A stretch of DNA of 64,000 bases from Pachypanchax playfairii (GCA_006937955.1 SSNP01000006.1:6413534-6477533); one strand, 5' to 3'; positions 34,327 through 47,029 are shown, counted from the first letter of the stretch. Notes: generated from the sequence alone by a model not told the origin. A program made the numbers and translations.

Positions 34327-34700
34327 ACAGTAGTGCAGTTTTGATCAGTGATGTATATATGTGTATGTTCAGTGGGTGGTTGTGTGCATGTGTCTGTTTA
34401 GTCCATGATTTTAATTTGGTTCAGGTGTCAGGAGACAGAGTTCAGGAGTCTGACAGCTTTTGTGAAGAAGCTGTTCTGATACCGGATGGTTTTAGTCCGG
34501 AGGCTCCTGTAGCGCCTCCCAGAGGACAGTATGGTGAAGAGTCTGTGCTAGGTGACTGGGATCTCTTGTGATTTTCCTTGCCCTTTTCAAACGCCGCTTC
34601 TTGTAAATGTCCTCTATGGCAGGAAGTGGTGCTCTGGCTATGCGCTGGGCAGCTTTCACCACCTTCTGCAACGCCAACTGCAATTTTTGGGTATCAAAGC
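34327..34700 (-). pseudogene. L2-like LINE, C-terminal coding fragment
   Basis: The minus-strand frame reads LQKVVKAAQRIARAPLPAIE then DIYKKRRLKRARKITRDPSH, the conserved end of L2/Rex-type reverse transcriptase proteins (LQRVV..A..I...LP.LEDIY, DPSH). A frameshift after the DPSH block breaks the terminal LPSGRRYR segment, which continues in another frame. The 5' part is missing, as is usual for truncated LINE copies. Confidence 0.75.
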
Positions 34701-35959
34701 AGTTCAGGGGTGAAAAAAAAGCTAGATATGAAGTGTTATAAGATTTTACTGGAGTAAAGTGAAATCTTACTTCTGACTTTGTTATACAAGACACGAAAAA
34801 GACGTAAATGGGTTCAATTCAATTAAAATTTACCTTCATGTTTTCCTGGAGATGACCGAGCAGCATCCTGTCAGCTCATTGGTGAGTCAATGAAACCTCC
34901 ACTGATTGGTCCTTGTCTGAGCCACAGCAATGAAAAGTTGAAATTTTCTCAACTTTCTGGGATTACTTCGCAGGCCTGCATGCACGAGCATGAAATTTCA
35001 CATGCAAAATTTTCAAATTTGGCTTAGCAGCAGGGAGACTCGCCATTTTCACTTTGTTGCGCATGTCTTATTGAAAATGAATGGAGGAGAGGCGATGTCG
35101 CCTCCTGTGTGTCAAACCCATGAAGCAACATAACTAAAGGGATGATCAGGAGAACTTAACCTAAGCCAACTGTGGGTGATTATCATGTTCTACAGGACCT
35201 GCTGAACAGGTAATTAAAGCAGGTGTATTGGAGCAGAGAAACAGAAAATGCAGGATTCTGATCCTTGAGGACCAGGACTGAGCAGGACACCACTGTATGT
35301 GTGTGAATACAAGTGGACACGTGGACACAAACCTCTTCTGTTTTTTTGTTCTGTTTTCTTGTTCTTCAGGTGAGTACTGGCTGGCTCCTTCTGCCCCACC
35401 CACTGGAACCAGTAGCTAATTGCACCTGGGAGTAATTGGCTTGTCCAATGAAAAAGTGCCAGACTGTTCAGTCACTTTCAGTTATTCTTCAGACCAGTTT
35501 TCTGTTCTTTTGTGACATATTCTAGAATTTTTTTCTGTGTTTTGATTCAGTTAATGTGTTCTGCCTCCCAGTCAAGCGGAATGCAGCTCTGATCTTTTTA
35601 GGCCAACTCTTATGTGAATTGTGTCAAAACAAGAAGACATCACTTAGTTCAGGAAGCTCAGGAGAGGCAGGTGGCTTTGGGGCCTCTCAGGCCTCAAGGT
35701 CACCTGACAGTTAACCTCTGCCCGGGCCCCTAATTCTCACCAGGTCTTCTTCAACATCCTTTTAAAGTTGGGCCCTTTCATTCTGATTCTGTGGCTTGTG
35801 AGGTAAACTGTGACCAGAACCTGTAAATGGACGGTACAATTTCAGAACTTTTTGTTTTGGTTTACAGCTTGTATTTTGAATTGAAAATAATCTGAATTTG
35901 TAAAACTCCAAAACTGAGTCAGTTTTTCACCTTTCTGTCATCTAATTGCCTTCAATGTT

Positions 35960-36140
35960 TTTTTTTAATCCTTTTCCTCATCTGCTCATTCAAACTAATC
36001 CAACATCCCCCCCATCGCCACCCCAATTGTGTGACCTTTGACCCCACGCACCTCTTTGCGAGTCACATGACTATGCAGGTGTGGAGGGGTCTCTGCCCCT
36101 GGCCGACCTCCAATTAGTGACCCTAATTAGTGAAGAGGCC
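35960..36140. promoter_or_regulatory. Candidate enhancer: DR1 plus paired AATTAGTGA
   Basis: TGACCTTTGACCC at 36032-36044 is a perfect direct repeat with 1-nt spacing (DR1) of the nuclear-receptor half-site. AGTCACATGACT at 36060-36071 is a 12-nt palindrome with an E-box-like core. AATTAGTGA occurs at 36112 and 36125. The density of sites in a repeat-free stretch about 10 kb from the vax2 stop suggests a regulatory element. Confidence 0.35.
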
Positions 36141-36521
36141 CCCCGATGGGCCACTGAGCTGCTTCAGAGGAGGGGGGTGAGTGTGGGGTGGGGAGAACCG
36201 GAGCATTCCTGAAGGTCGGCGGAGCCTCCAGAAATACAGACACAAACATAGAGCAGGTGCTGAAAGAGAAACAGCCAATGTGAAGCAAAGACTTCATCTG
36301 CTGAAGAACAACAATCAGCTTCAGAGAACTGAAGTGGAACTGATCTGATGTTCATTTTACACAAAACTTAAAACCGGAGAGGAAACGGACCAACATCCAG
36401 TGAGTTTAACCAGCTCAAAGAAAAAGATCAGATATAGACCAGAGACGCAAATCAGAGAACTGAATCTGCTTCTCAAGATTCTTTTCCTCCTTCAAACAAC
36501 ATTTGAGCAAGAACCAGCCAA

Positions 36522-36522
<1 letters not shown>

Positions 36523-36595
<73 letters not shown>
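36523..36595. repeat. (GATT)n microsatellite
   Basis: About 18 GATT units without interruption. The Ser-Ile-Asn-Gln repeat frame on the minus strand is an artefact. Confidence 0.97.
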
Positions 36596-37232
36596 CTTAC
36601 TTCTGATGACTCGACCTCAAGAACCGTGAACACCGGAAACCTTCATCTAACACATATCAAAGAGCCAGACAGAATATAATCATTTAAAATCAGAGCTAAA
36701 ATACAATCAGTGATGTGATCAGAGTCACTAAATTCAAACTCTAAAATTAACATGTCTCATCTTAATAATTTTACCTACATTAAATGTTGTAATAATCAAT
36801 CAAAAGAATTTGTTATATTTTTATTACAGATGACAATTTGGGGCTTTTTTTTTTTTTTTTAACCAGTTACTCTGTGAATGATAAAAAATGTTAATGTTAA
36901 CACACTAAAACAAAAATAATAATAATTTTACCGATCTAAACACACATAAGGCAGCTATGGTCATAAATTACATTTGGACATTTGGACTGGTCAAAGAGAA
37001 CACCAGACTGCAAATATTTTGGTAATGAATTAATAGTTGAATCCTTTTTTAAAAACATACATTTTTATGTAATTATGCTTTGTTCTAATAAATTCTGTGG
37101 GATATTTTGAAAATTTCCTGATCTTGTGTTACATTCCATTTATCTGAAATCAGAAGTCAAATCTGGGAATGTCATCAAACTCAAAATAATCGCGTTCCAG
37201 TCAGGAAACTGTGAGTCTGCTTAGTGACCTGG

Positions 37233-37296
37233 CTAACCGCTACTAGCTAACCGTTACTAGCTAACTGCTACTAGCTAACCGTTACTAGCTAACTGC
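37233..37296. repeat. 14-bp tandem repeat
   Basis: About 4.5 units of CTAACCGYTACTAG-type sequence (CTAACCGCTACTAG, CTAACCGTTACTAG, CTAACTGCTACTAG, CTAACCGTTACTAG). CTAG at each unit boundary gives a TAGCTA motif. Confidence 0.9.
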
Positions 37297-38607
37297 CATG
37301 CAGTTTATGCATTAAAACACTGAAGCAGAAGGTTCAATAACAGAGGTTGTGTGGCCTTGTGTGTGTGACCAAATGACTGAGATACAAACTAACAGAAAAT
37401 AAAAAGTTTATTACTATTGGACTGTGAGGCAGCCATATTGGATTTTGACATCAAGGTTGGTCAGGAATCGCTGATGATGTTCAACTTCAGGTGCGTTTCA
37501 ACTGATTTTTACATCTTGAAACTTAAAATTTCAGATTTCTGAGTCCAAATGGAACTCAACATTACCAGGGGGAAAAGTTAAATCACAAATCACACGTCCA
37601 GTAATATCTTTTATAAGCAGATTATTAATTGAAAACAGCAATAAAAAACAAGCAGTTTTTCAGCACGGCCCCTTCCCTCACTGCAGGGCATTTTTTCTGG
37701 TATACACCCACTGAGCCTGGTTTTGCCACCCTTCATCTAAAATGGGCCACCCATCTGGTCTTCTTTCTGCTGGTCTACTTGCCTCTTCCTCACTCAAATA
37801 AAGGTGCCAATCACCATAATTGGCACCCTGCAGGTCAATTGTCCTGGTCTGAGGAGGCCCCTCACTGAAACCAGGGCTGTACAGATGCTGTACGTTAGCT
37901 TTACAAGTTGTAACTTCTTGGTCCTTTATTTTTAGCTCAACCTCACTCTGACAAGAAGTTTATGATTCCAACCAAAGTGGATTTAAATGACACAGAAGAG
38001 ATAATGATAGATGGAATTGATAGTTTGTCTCAAACTCAACAGTCTAAATTTGTTAAGTACTTGATGCTAAAAACGTTGCCTAAGTGTCTCTTACGAACTT
38101 AATTTTCTCAAGACTCAATAATATAAAAATTATTTGTTTTTGCAGACAAATGTTGCAAACTTCTTTTTACACAAGGAAAAGCTCCTAAATATATTCGAAC
38201 ATTAACTGATGGCAGAAGGAACCGCCAAGTGAAAATGAAACTATGATTCTAGTTATTTAAATTAAATTAAATAATTATCCCAAACAGGCCTGGAATCCTT
38301 CCAACCTTTTATTGTCATTAGTGCAAAATTATGACAGGAAATTGTTCTTTTTTTTAAAATTTCACATCAAAGAATTTAACAGTTTTGTCCGTTTTATTTT
38401 TTCTCACAACTTAAAGTTTTTTGTTTTTGTCTTTAGAACAGCTTAAAGTTATAATCTGGACCAGTTCCATGTGGCTGTATGAACATTTTAAGATATATAT
38501 ATTTTTTTTACTTTTCTTTTTGGGTTACTTCAGTTCTTAAATGCTTGTCGGTTTTTATTTCTCATGGTTTTTAGTTGTTGTCTGATGAACAAAACTACGT
38601 CTTTATG

Positions 38608-39745
38608 TTAAAGGTGTGATGACATCACTGTTTAAACTGGCGTAAAGCTATTTCATGTAGTAGATATGCCTGCATATGTCAACTCACAAAAGAATTTGAT
38701 TAAAAAACTAACAGGGCGGGGGTGTACGGGCAGGTCAGAATCCTCTTCTCAGCAACACGGTTCCTTTCATTAATGATATGTGGGTCTCCCTGGCTGACTT
38801 CGCTCTGATTGGCTACAACCATTGCCCGCAGCAAGCCTTTCTTCTCGGCTCCGTCAACAGTCCAGTAACACGGCGAGTGGACGTTTACAACCGTATATGT
38901 TCGAGCCTGAAACGTCTTCTGAGGAAGACGGAGGGGTGAACACATAAAACTCAACTAATCACATGAGCGAATAAACAGTGCTGTCAGATGTTATCAATGA
39001 AAATAGATTCACAATATGGTATGATAAACCTGTTGCTCACGGACATTGTTGCTAGAGCGGCTATCACATGCTAGCATCATGAACTCTTCAGACCACGAAC
39101 AAACGTTTATCAGGCAAGGCAGCATTTTATTAAATAAATAAACTTACGGGTATTGACGATGTGGTCGCCTCCTTCAGGGTTGGTAAAGAATTTTTAATTA
39201 AAATCAGTTTCTTTGACAATCCCAACTTGAATTCACCCAAGTTATGGAAGCAGTCCTCCGTGAAGTGAGCTGAACATATTTTCTAATTGAGGTTATAACT
39301 GCGTGGCACTTCTCCATAAATGAACTTCAGCCACTCTTCTCTAGTTTTTTTCATCCTGCGGGAGTGAGTGGAAACTTCCAGCATGGGTTGAGCATCCTTG
39401 GACACAACAGGTCCCCGTTTGCGTAGTCATCTCTTCTCAAGAGCAGCAGCACAAGCTAGCGCAACGCAGCTAACGGTGTATGGGCGGGGGGTGGGGGGGT
39501 TGGACTGTTTACTTCACTGTGCACTTTTATTGGACGCTATGAAATACGTAGGATGAAATGCCACGTAGGAAAAAATGGTGCTTTCCGATTTAACCGTTTT
39601 TTAAATATGAAACAAAGCGGACCGCCCACAAAAGGGAACTTTGATACTCGCTTTGGACGTTCACACGGCCTCATCAGTGCACAACACATCAAGATATACC
39701 CCAAAAACCTCAAAAAAGTGCATTTTGATGTCATAACCCCTTTAA
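38608..39745 (-). mobile_element. Kolobok-type element relic with THAP exon
   Basis: 1138 bp, bounded by TTAA at 38608-38611 and 39742-39745. The termini are TTAAAGGTGTGATGACATCA and, inverted, TTAAAGGGGTTATGACATCA. A minus-strand THAP-domain exon lies inside. TTAA duplication plus a THAP-encoding gene is diagnostic of the Kolobok superfamily as I know it. The DDE catalytic region is absent, so this is an internally deleted or decayed copy. Confidence 0.75.
39148..39430 (-). pseudogene. THAP-domain exon of a Kolobok transposase, broken
   Basis: The frame opens MTTQTGTCCVQGC, then FHSLPQDEK, and later (in a shifted frame) EEWLKFIYGEVPRS, CSAHFTEDCF and LPTLKEA. These are the C2CH zinc ligands, the FHxLP block, the conserved tryptophan and the closing proline of a THAP DNA-binding domain. 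A one-base shift in an A-run near 39350 and a stop codon near 39300 disable it. The exon ends at a perfect donor (GTAAGT). Confidence 0.78.
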
Positions 39746-42700
39746 GAAAAACCGTAAACACTAACTTAATCCAACGTTAAAAAATTATCTAACTTCTTCA
39801 GTTCAAACGTGAACATTAGAACTTTAAAAAGCTCAATAATTTTTTGTAAAATTACACATAAATGAGGAAGTTTTCTGCAAGAATGTTTACCTCTGATTAG
39901 AGAACGTCTTTACTTTTAGTAATTTTCCATGTTTTACTTTTTAGAACCATTTGACATAAAGGTGCCCTTGAATAAGACATTAATTAAATCAATATATTTT
40001 CAATCAGTTCTGATTGGATATTTCATTGAAACATCCGAAATTAACTTGAAACGACGGTTCCGTTCGCTTTAGAATTAAATAATACCCGTCGTGTCAACAG
40101 CAGTCACCTGTTCCTTCATTCATTTGACTTTTTGATAAAATACCTAATTAACAAATAATAAAAAAAATGTATTTCATTAATAATCTCATTCAGTCAGTGC
40201 CTCAAGGGCATGTCAGTCCAAATAAAAGCATAATTAATAGTGCAAAGTAAATAACATCTGAAAAGGTGGAACGTCTTTTGCTGAAAATTGTGGGTTGAAT
40301 TAGACGGAGCCAAGGTTTTAATAAAGCTGTGAACAAGCAAAGCCACGTTTAAACAAAAACAGGATGAATAGACTATTTAAACATGCAGATGATACTTAGA
40401 AATTTTATTAATTGAATAACACTTTTACTTTTAATGTTAAGCCCTTAAAAAAATGATCCATGAACACACATCATCTTCGTTTTCTGGCCTTGAGGTGTCG
40501 GAAAGGATGAAACAAACAGCACACGAATCAAATTACATAGACATATATTTATATGCATATGAATAAAAATACATATACATATTGTACAATATCTTAGCGG
40601 AGCGTGAAAACAGCTCCGTCAGCTCAGAAAACCAAAGAAAGCCTCTTTAAATAAGTGCAAAAATGTTAATGAGACAAAAAACTGTAAAGCATAGATAAAG
40701 TCTTTTTTTTTCCCTAAACTTTCACATTTTTTTCTGGTAAAATCACATGGAGCAGACACGAAGATAACTTGTGCAATGACCCATTTGTATATATATTTAT
40801 ATATAAATTTATATCTATGTACACGAAGTTTGTTCATCACAAGTTGAAGCTGGTGCCTTTAGCTCGACATTTTGTTTGTTTTACTGCTGAAAGGAAACTG
40901 TTTAGGGCCTCGGCTGTGCAGAACTGTAAACCAATCAGAAACAGGAAAAAGGAAGATGTTCATACAATCTGAAGAAAATCCTGATGAGAGGCCAGTGAAG
41001 TCTGTTTCTCACTGGGCTGCGACTGGACGGCAAATATTCCAATTAAAACCACTTTAACTATGAAAAATGTGAGCAAATTTCATGAAAATTTTAATTTACA
41101 ATTAAATTATCCTCATTTTATTTTCAGTCACTGGAGCAGAATGTCAGATTCTCTTTTTTTTTCTACATTAATTTCACATGTCATCAATCCAGAGATGACA
41201 GGCATCTCTTGCACTTTCTGACTCACAGAAATTAAACTGAGAAGGAATTTGGATGTTTCCAAACTTTGTTTAGAGAAAAACTTTCATTCATTTTCTGAAC
41301 AAACTCCAACAACACGACCAATCCTAAAGCTGCTATCCTGCAGGTTTTAGATCATTTTCAGCTCCAAAACACCTGATAGAAATGATTTAATTATTCATTA
41401 TCATGTCAACAGGTTCTACAGAGACCTGTAATGACCTAATCGTCCAAACCAGGTGTGTTGAAGCAGAGGAACATCTAAAACCTGCAGGTTAGACTTTAAG
41501 AACCCGGTTTAGTGACGTTTGCCTTTCACACGACGTTCGCCCAATGAGACACAGACTTAAAGGTGTTTCTAAAATGATTTAAAAAAAGAAAGGTGTCACA
41601 AATTGCATCAAAAATAAAATTTCCACACAGCTGGAACGAAACAAAACAATCTGAAAAGGAAGCTCCAGAAATCAAAACCATAAGGCTTCTTTTTTCTTTT
41701 TTTTTAACTGAAGTGAAGCTTGTTTCTTCTCTCTCTTTACAAACATGGAGAAGAAGCAACAGCTCACTTATTTGACCTTTAACCCCTTCCAAAAGCTGAA
41801 TCCTTAATCTACATAGCTTAGCACACAATACAGTAACTGCAGATATAAAACACAAAACATCATCCGGCCGAAAATAAAGAGTGCTGACTCTCAAGAGAAG
41901 TATGGAGTGTGAGAATCCACTGATGTCACAACGGCTGAAACAAAGCAGGTTTTAATAAATTAGAAATTTAAACCCTGTTGTTTATGCAGAAATTTTAGCC
42001 CATAAAATGCTAATATTGTTTTAAAAAATTAGCACAGAGACTGTTTGTTTTGGTTTTTTTTTAAAGAAAAGGGGATGAGATGATGTGGATGTGAAGAAAA
42101 AAGACAAAGAATCTCTAAAAGGTTTTTTTTTTTTTTTTTATGACATCCAGGCCTTCCGACTTCTCAGCTCTATTTCGCTGCTCAATTTTTGATGCTAGCG
42201 CAAGTGAATTATAGATGTTGGTTATAGAAAAAAAATACAGGAGCACAGGTGTATTACTGCAAAGAATCCCGAGTCTGTTTTTCTCTTTTTTTTCTTTGCA
42301 GCACTGAACACAACAACAAGAAATTATCGGCTACAAGCTGCTGCTACATGGGTGCAAAAAGGCCCTGCGAGCCGCCAGACTGAGGTCAGATCCTTTCAGT
42401 GCGCTCCCTGGAAAATTTATCCGCTACAACGAGCTCCCCGTCTTTTACTCGTGAGCGACTTATAAATTGATGTCATGACAGGGTTCTGGGGGGTTGATTT
42501 GTTTTGTGGTTTGTTTTGCTGAACCACCTTTAGCAGGAGTTCGAGAAAAGGAGGGATAATTAAAAAAAAATAAAAGACATCAAATTGAGGGAAAAAGAAT
42601 TTTCCAGGAGAAATAAAAGCAAGCGAAAAGAAGATGATTACTCACATGACATATGACAAATTGAGGGCAAAGTGTTTCGAACTACAGGTGCTCGCAGGTG

Positions 42701-42848
42701 TTTATTTGGACAAGAAGGAACCTGGAGAAACAAGATCTTACAAGGAAAAAACTGAAATCTGCTGAGAGTCTGGAACAAAAGACGAAAACTCCTGACTTTA
42801 AATAAAGATTAAAAAGCAGCAACGTTTTTCTTCTTCTTCAACAAATGG

Positions 42849-43274
42849 ATCATATTTTGAGTTATTTAAATGTTCTTAGCGGTCATTAAAAAACGACTAG
42901 TTTTTTTTACCCAAAATCACAAAACCTGTGCTGTTTTCTATGAAATAGTTTCTCCATACCAGCAGTAGCTTATTAGTAATTTGCCTCTGTGTGGGCGGAA
43001 CCGTTGGTGTGGAGGATAACCCCGCCCCTTTCCCTGTTGCTAAGAGAGCTCCGTTTATGCTAGCGCTATAAACTCATCCAATCCATTTCTTACATCAAAA
43101 AAACATTATTTTTCAAACAGCATTTTTTAAATTGTTAATAAGTCACATTGGAAATACTCAAAAATGCAATTTTGGGCTTAATTTTCTCAAGATATGTCCT
43201 CTATTATCAGAAAAATGCCACAAGAACATGTTAACAACACGAAAAACACGATTTTCATTGGAGTGGGTCTTTAA
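42849..43274 (-). mobile_element. MITE family b copy 4, inverted
   Basis: Minus-strand copy: starts at TTAAAGACCCACTCCAATG (43274 leftward), includes the ACATGTTCTTGTGGCAT landmark and the AATTTGCCTCTGTGTGGGCG block, and ends near 42849 without its last 20 nt. Uninterrupted, so it shows the intact layout of the family. Confidence 0.75.
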
Positions 43275-44196
43275 AAGTGGACAAAAAGAAAAGAGAAGAA
43301 CATTAAGTGCTTTTGGGGAAACATTTTGTTTCTGAGGATGATCGAAAAGAACCAGAAGGTAAAATTCCCGTGTGAGGCGGTTTTTGGTGACAACTCACCA
43401 GGCTGTGACTAACTGGGGACAAATACCATAAGAATAATAAAATTCAGTTGCACTGAAATGTTAAAAACTGCAAGATTTGCATAGATTTCGTGCAATTTAG
43501 TTTCTGTTATAGTTTGTTTGCAAATTTATTCCCATTTTATTCACATTATTGTGCTCTGAAGATCAGATTCTCTTTTTTGTTTCCAATCAGTTGCAGTTTA
43601 GTTTCAGAAGTCTCGAAAAGTCTCATGTTTCTCACACTGTTTAATAACAATGATCAAGTATCAAAGGTCCGTGATGGCTGAATATTTCCAGTAGAAAAAT
43701 TTTTGTTCTAAATTCATATTCGAGTAATGTGCCGTAAAGCACGAGGTGGGAAACAATTGCAGACATTTTGAAAAGTTCCTCATAAATAACCCTCACAGTT
43801 TATAACCCGCAGTCACAGCCCAGTAAGTTTAATGCATTTACGTAAAAAAAAAAAACCTTATGATTAGAATGAGAAATGGATGAGAACAGAAAATTTTAGA
43901 CACCTCAAAAATGATATTGAACAACAACCATCATCAGCTGTTCATCTTGTTCCCTGTTTCTGCTTCAACTGATCCTTCAAAAATCTAAGAATTTGTATGA
44001 GTTTGTTTTTTTTCAATATGACCTAAAAGGGAAAAAAAAAAAAAAAATCTGAATGCATTTGGATTTTTTCTGGTAGTGATTCATCTCGGGATTGAGATTT
44101 GGTTGAAAATGTTTCTCAGCTGGTTTTTTCTCCTGGTGTAATTTAGAAGCTTGTAGAAGCTGTGAATCATCCGTTTAAACACTTTCTCACACTCAC

Positions 44197-44253
44197 CTTT
44201 CTCATCATATCAGATATGTGAATTTGCACCATTTGTCCAGATCCTACCACACA
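44197..44253 (-). CDS. shtn1-like: Possible first or second exon of the shootin-like gene
   Basis: An excellent donor (AAAG then GTGAGT) ends an open 57-nt stretch reading CVVGSGQMVQIHISDMMRK. Its phase fits the exon at 27085 (IDPLLTP). The acceptor could be at 44254, or at 44261 giving a 64-nt exon; alternatively translation could start at the ATG at 44232. There is no homology support. If real, the gene begins within about 2.3 kb of the vax2 stop codon. Confidence 0.4.
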
Positions 44254-46531
44254 CTGTTTCCTACACAAACACAGCCAAATAAAATGATCTTTACAAAGAA
44301 ACTACAGCAGGACAACAAACAGACTGATATTAAAATGCTACGATTATTTTTTTTAAAGTGTTTCTTTCTATTGTGATAGCACACCAACTAAATTCAAACA
44401 CTTGAACAGGAATAGAAACGTGTACAGGTTGCTCTCTTTGCAATGCCGTTCATCTCCTTCAGACACCAAGTTAATCAATCCAATCTTAAGATAAAACGTG
44501 TAATAGTTACAGCAGCTCACAGTTTAAGACACTGCAGTTTCCTAATAAAGGATTGTAAAGTATAAAAAGCTGTTTTCTTTTCTTATTTACTAGTAAAGAC
44601 CCATCATAACACTCTGGATATTTTTCAGAACTTTTTTCACCCCCCCCTTTTTTGAATAAAGGACAAGAAGTGCAAGTTCTTAACAAACAGCTCAATGAGA
44701 CATAAAATCCCCATTCAGACAGGCCATGAAAAATGGTAATGTTCCGGACTTCGTCCATTTTGCTTTTGAATCTGAAAGCACCGTTCCGGAGTCGGTCCGC
44801 ATAATCTGTTCCTGAACCTTTCCTGCTGAAGACCTAGTAACAAGAGCGAACATTCTCCAGTACGGTGTTTGCATCCAAAACAGTGGCATGTCTGAAAAGA
44901 CAACTCTGGTTAAAGACCGGATCGAATTGTCCGCAAATATTCCGGAACGTCTGTCTGAAAACGTTCAAAGAAGAAAATTCTGAGCACCAACTTTCTTTCA
45001 AAGCAACTGGGTTTTTTAGTTTTTTCATGTCCAAATATCTTTTTGGCTCTGTACATATTTAAATAATTAAACGTTTCAGGTTCAAGATTCAGCAACCAAC
45101 AAAGATTATAACTATTGTTGCTGTCAATAAAGAAAATCTCAAAGTCCAATTGGGCTTGTACTGTGTTGTGTTTTAAAACGTTTAAAAAATATATTTTATA
45201 TCTTTGTTTTTCTCATAAAAGTGCCATTTAACTTTTATCTGTTTAGCCCATTTCTGTTGCCGTTAAACTTCTGCTAATTAAGAATAAAAACTCAATGATC
45301 TCAAAGATCAGAAATGCGTTGGTTTTTCTTCAGTCGTGCTCAGAATCTTCTTCTTTTTATTGGCTGTCTCAGTAATGTTGAGATGATCGCCACCTAGTGG
45401 TGTGACGTAGGCGCTTCTACTTTTTTTTCCAAGTTCTTCTTCTTGTAGCTGGAGTCTAAGTCTCTCCGTAGAGCTCGATCAGTGATGCATCAGGACTTAT
45501 TATTTTCCTTGTTCTGCTATGTGACTTTGTATAACATTAGTAAACACAGTTGGTTGAGGAGACATTTTTTTCCCAGGCAAATATTAGAGTGAGACCATCC
45601 GGAACCTGGACTGTGAATCACTAGCACACTGGACCACGAACCTCCACATGAGGTTCGCTGTCAAAAGCTCATTCAGCCTCCGAACTCGCAGTCGGGAACA
45701 TGTGGAGGCACGTTCAGAGGGAAGCAGGAAGACCCGTATCAAAACGACAATCTGCTGTCAAACAGGGGACGGATAGACACGTTACCCAGGAGACGGGAGG
45801 CTGATTCCTGCATGGGAGCCCTCAGAAACCCCCAACTTATAGCTGAGCATCAGATAACTTAATCATTATAGGGAAAAATGTCCAACTTTTAGCTGCAACT
45901 ACATGATAAACTAACAAAGATTCTCTGAGCTGCACGGACTCCTCGTGACGAAAACTTGTAAGATGCATCACAGCTTGTTTTTTTTCCCCTGGGACACTAC
46001 AGCATTTTAGAGATGTAAATGGTTCTATTACACGATTTTTTTTAATGAGACCGGGCTGAAAAAATTTATGTCAAGTTAGTTTCTTTTGTTTTCCTGAACA
46101 GTAAATAAAGGCCTGTAAGAAGAGAAACATCACACACACAAACTCACTGGACAAAAAGTGAAGAGTCACTGAAAACTACTGTAAAGAGAGCAGTGATAAG
46201 AAACAGCTTTCTGTAACGCACACAGCAATTCTGGAAAAAAAAAATCTTTTTTTTTTTAAGTCAGAAAGTGAAAGCATCACTTTCCATCAAGTCCATTTTA
46301 CTGTTGTATCGTTGTACCAAAGAGTGCCGGGGCACAAAATGGTGCTGTTAGAAAGCAGCTCTATCACTTCTATTTTCTGATTTTTTTTCTCTTTTTTTGT
46401 TATTATCCAGAGTGCTTTGTTGTTCTGTCCACAGATGCTCGCATGTCAGACAAGTGGCGGCGCGAAACACAGGGGAGAAACGCTCTTACGAGTCACGGTC
46501 CCCTCGAGTGCATGAAAGAAGGACGTGCTAC
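44254..46531. other. vax2 3' UTR and intergenic DNA
   Basis: No convincing coding sequence is present. TTTATT at 45356-45361 reads AATAAA on the minus strand and could end a vax2 3' UTR of about 1.2 kb. The short minus-strand frames at 44507-45149 overlap one another and are not supported. Confidence 0.45.
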
Positions 46532-47029
46532 TTAGGAAACTGTTTTCTTTCCACCTAGATCTGCTTCCTTTCTGTCCAGCCTCATGTACGGCTCGAAAGC
46601 TGAGGAACCACAGCCGTAGGTGGATGTCAGTTCATGGTGAGCCCCCCCCAGTAGGGGCATGGAGAAGCAAAGGGAGTGGGGGGGTGGGACGCCCAGCCGT
46701 GGAGACGACGGGGTACCACCCAGTGATGGCAGCGAGAGCCCGAACGTCCCTCCTGGTAGGGAGCTGGGAGGTGTGCTGCTGCTGATCCCAGGGGAGGTGG
46801 AGGAGCCCCCGCTCGGGCTGCTCAGCAGGGAGCCATTGGTTGGGTGAGCTGGAGGCCCCAGAAGGGCGTTAGGAGGTGGGGCGGGGCCTGACAGGAGGCG
46901 GCCCTGCTCCAGGAGGCGCAGGATGTTACAGGTAGCCAGAGACTCCGATGAGGATGAAGAGCGTTTGTCTGAGTCCTTGGTGGTATCCTTTTTCTGTTTG
47001 GTCCGGCGGTTCTGGAACCACACCTTCAC
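46532..47029 (-). CDS. vax2: vax2 last coding exon
   Basis: 498 nt including the TAA stop at 46532-46534. Starts with GTG AAG GTG TGG directly after the acceptor (TTGTTGCAG). Encodes the third homeodomain helix, the ILRLLEQGRLLS motif conserved in all Vax proteins, a proline/serine/glycine-rich tail and the SAFEPY C-terminal motif. The open frame upstream to 47149 is intron read-through. Confidence 0.95.
   Translation of the reverse strand: MKVWFQNRRTKQKKDTTKDSDKRSSSSSESLATCNILRLLEQGRLLSGPAPPPNALLGPPAHPTNGSLLSSPSGGSSTSPGISSSTPPSSLPGGTFGLSLPSLGGTPSSPRLGVPPPHSLCFSMPLLGGAHHELTSTYGCGSSAFEPYMRLDRKEADLGGKKTVS

Larger units (their letters stand above)
27146..44196. other. Shootin-like 5' intron or upstream region
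   Basis: Holds candidate regulatory blocks (27360-28030 and 35640-36140), an L2-like LINE end, dead Tc1 and Kolobok relics, a GATT repeat at 36523 and a MITE at 42849. I see nothing recognisable in 30620-32890, 36600-37230, 37300-38600 or 39750-42840, apart from homopolymer runs and AT-rich sequence. Confidence 0.5.

Noticed and set aside
41526..41894. 122-codon minus-strand frame
   Set aside because: No recognisable motif, AT-rich, no splice or start support.
44692..45149. Overlapping minus-strand frames upstream of the candidate shootin exon
   Set aside because: Three frames overlap over the same bases with no homology; not convincing first exons.
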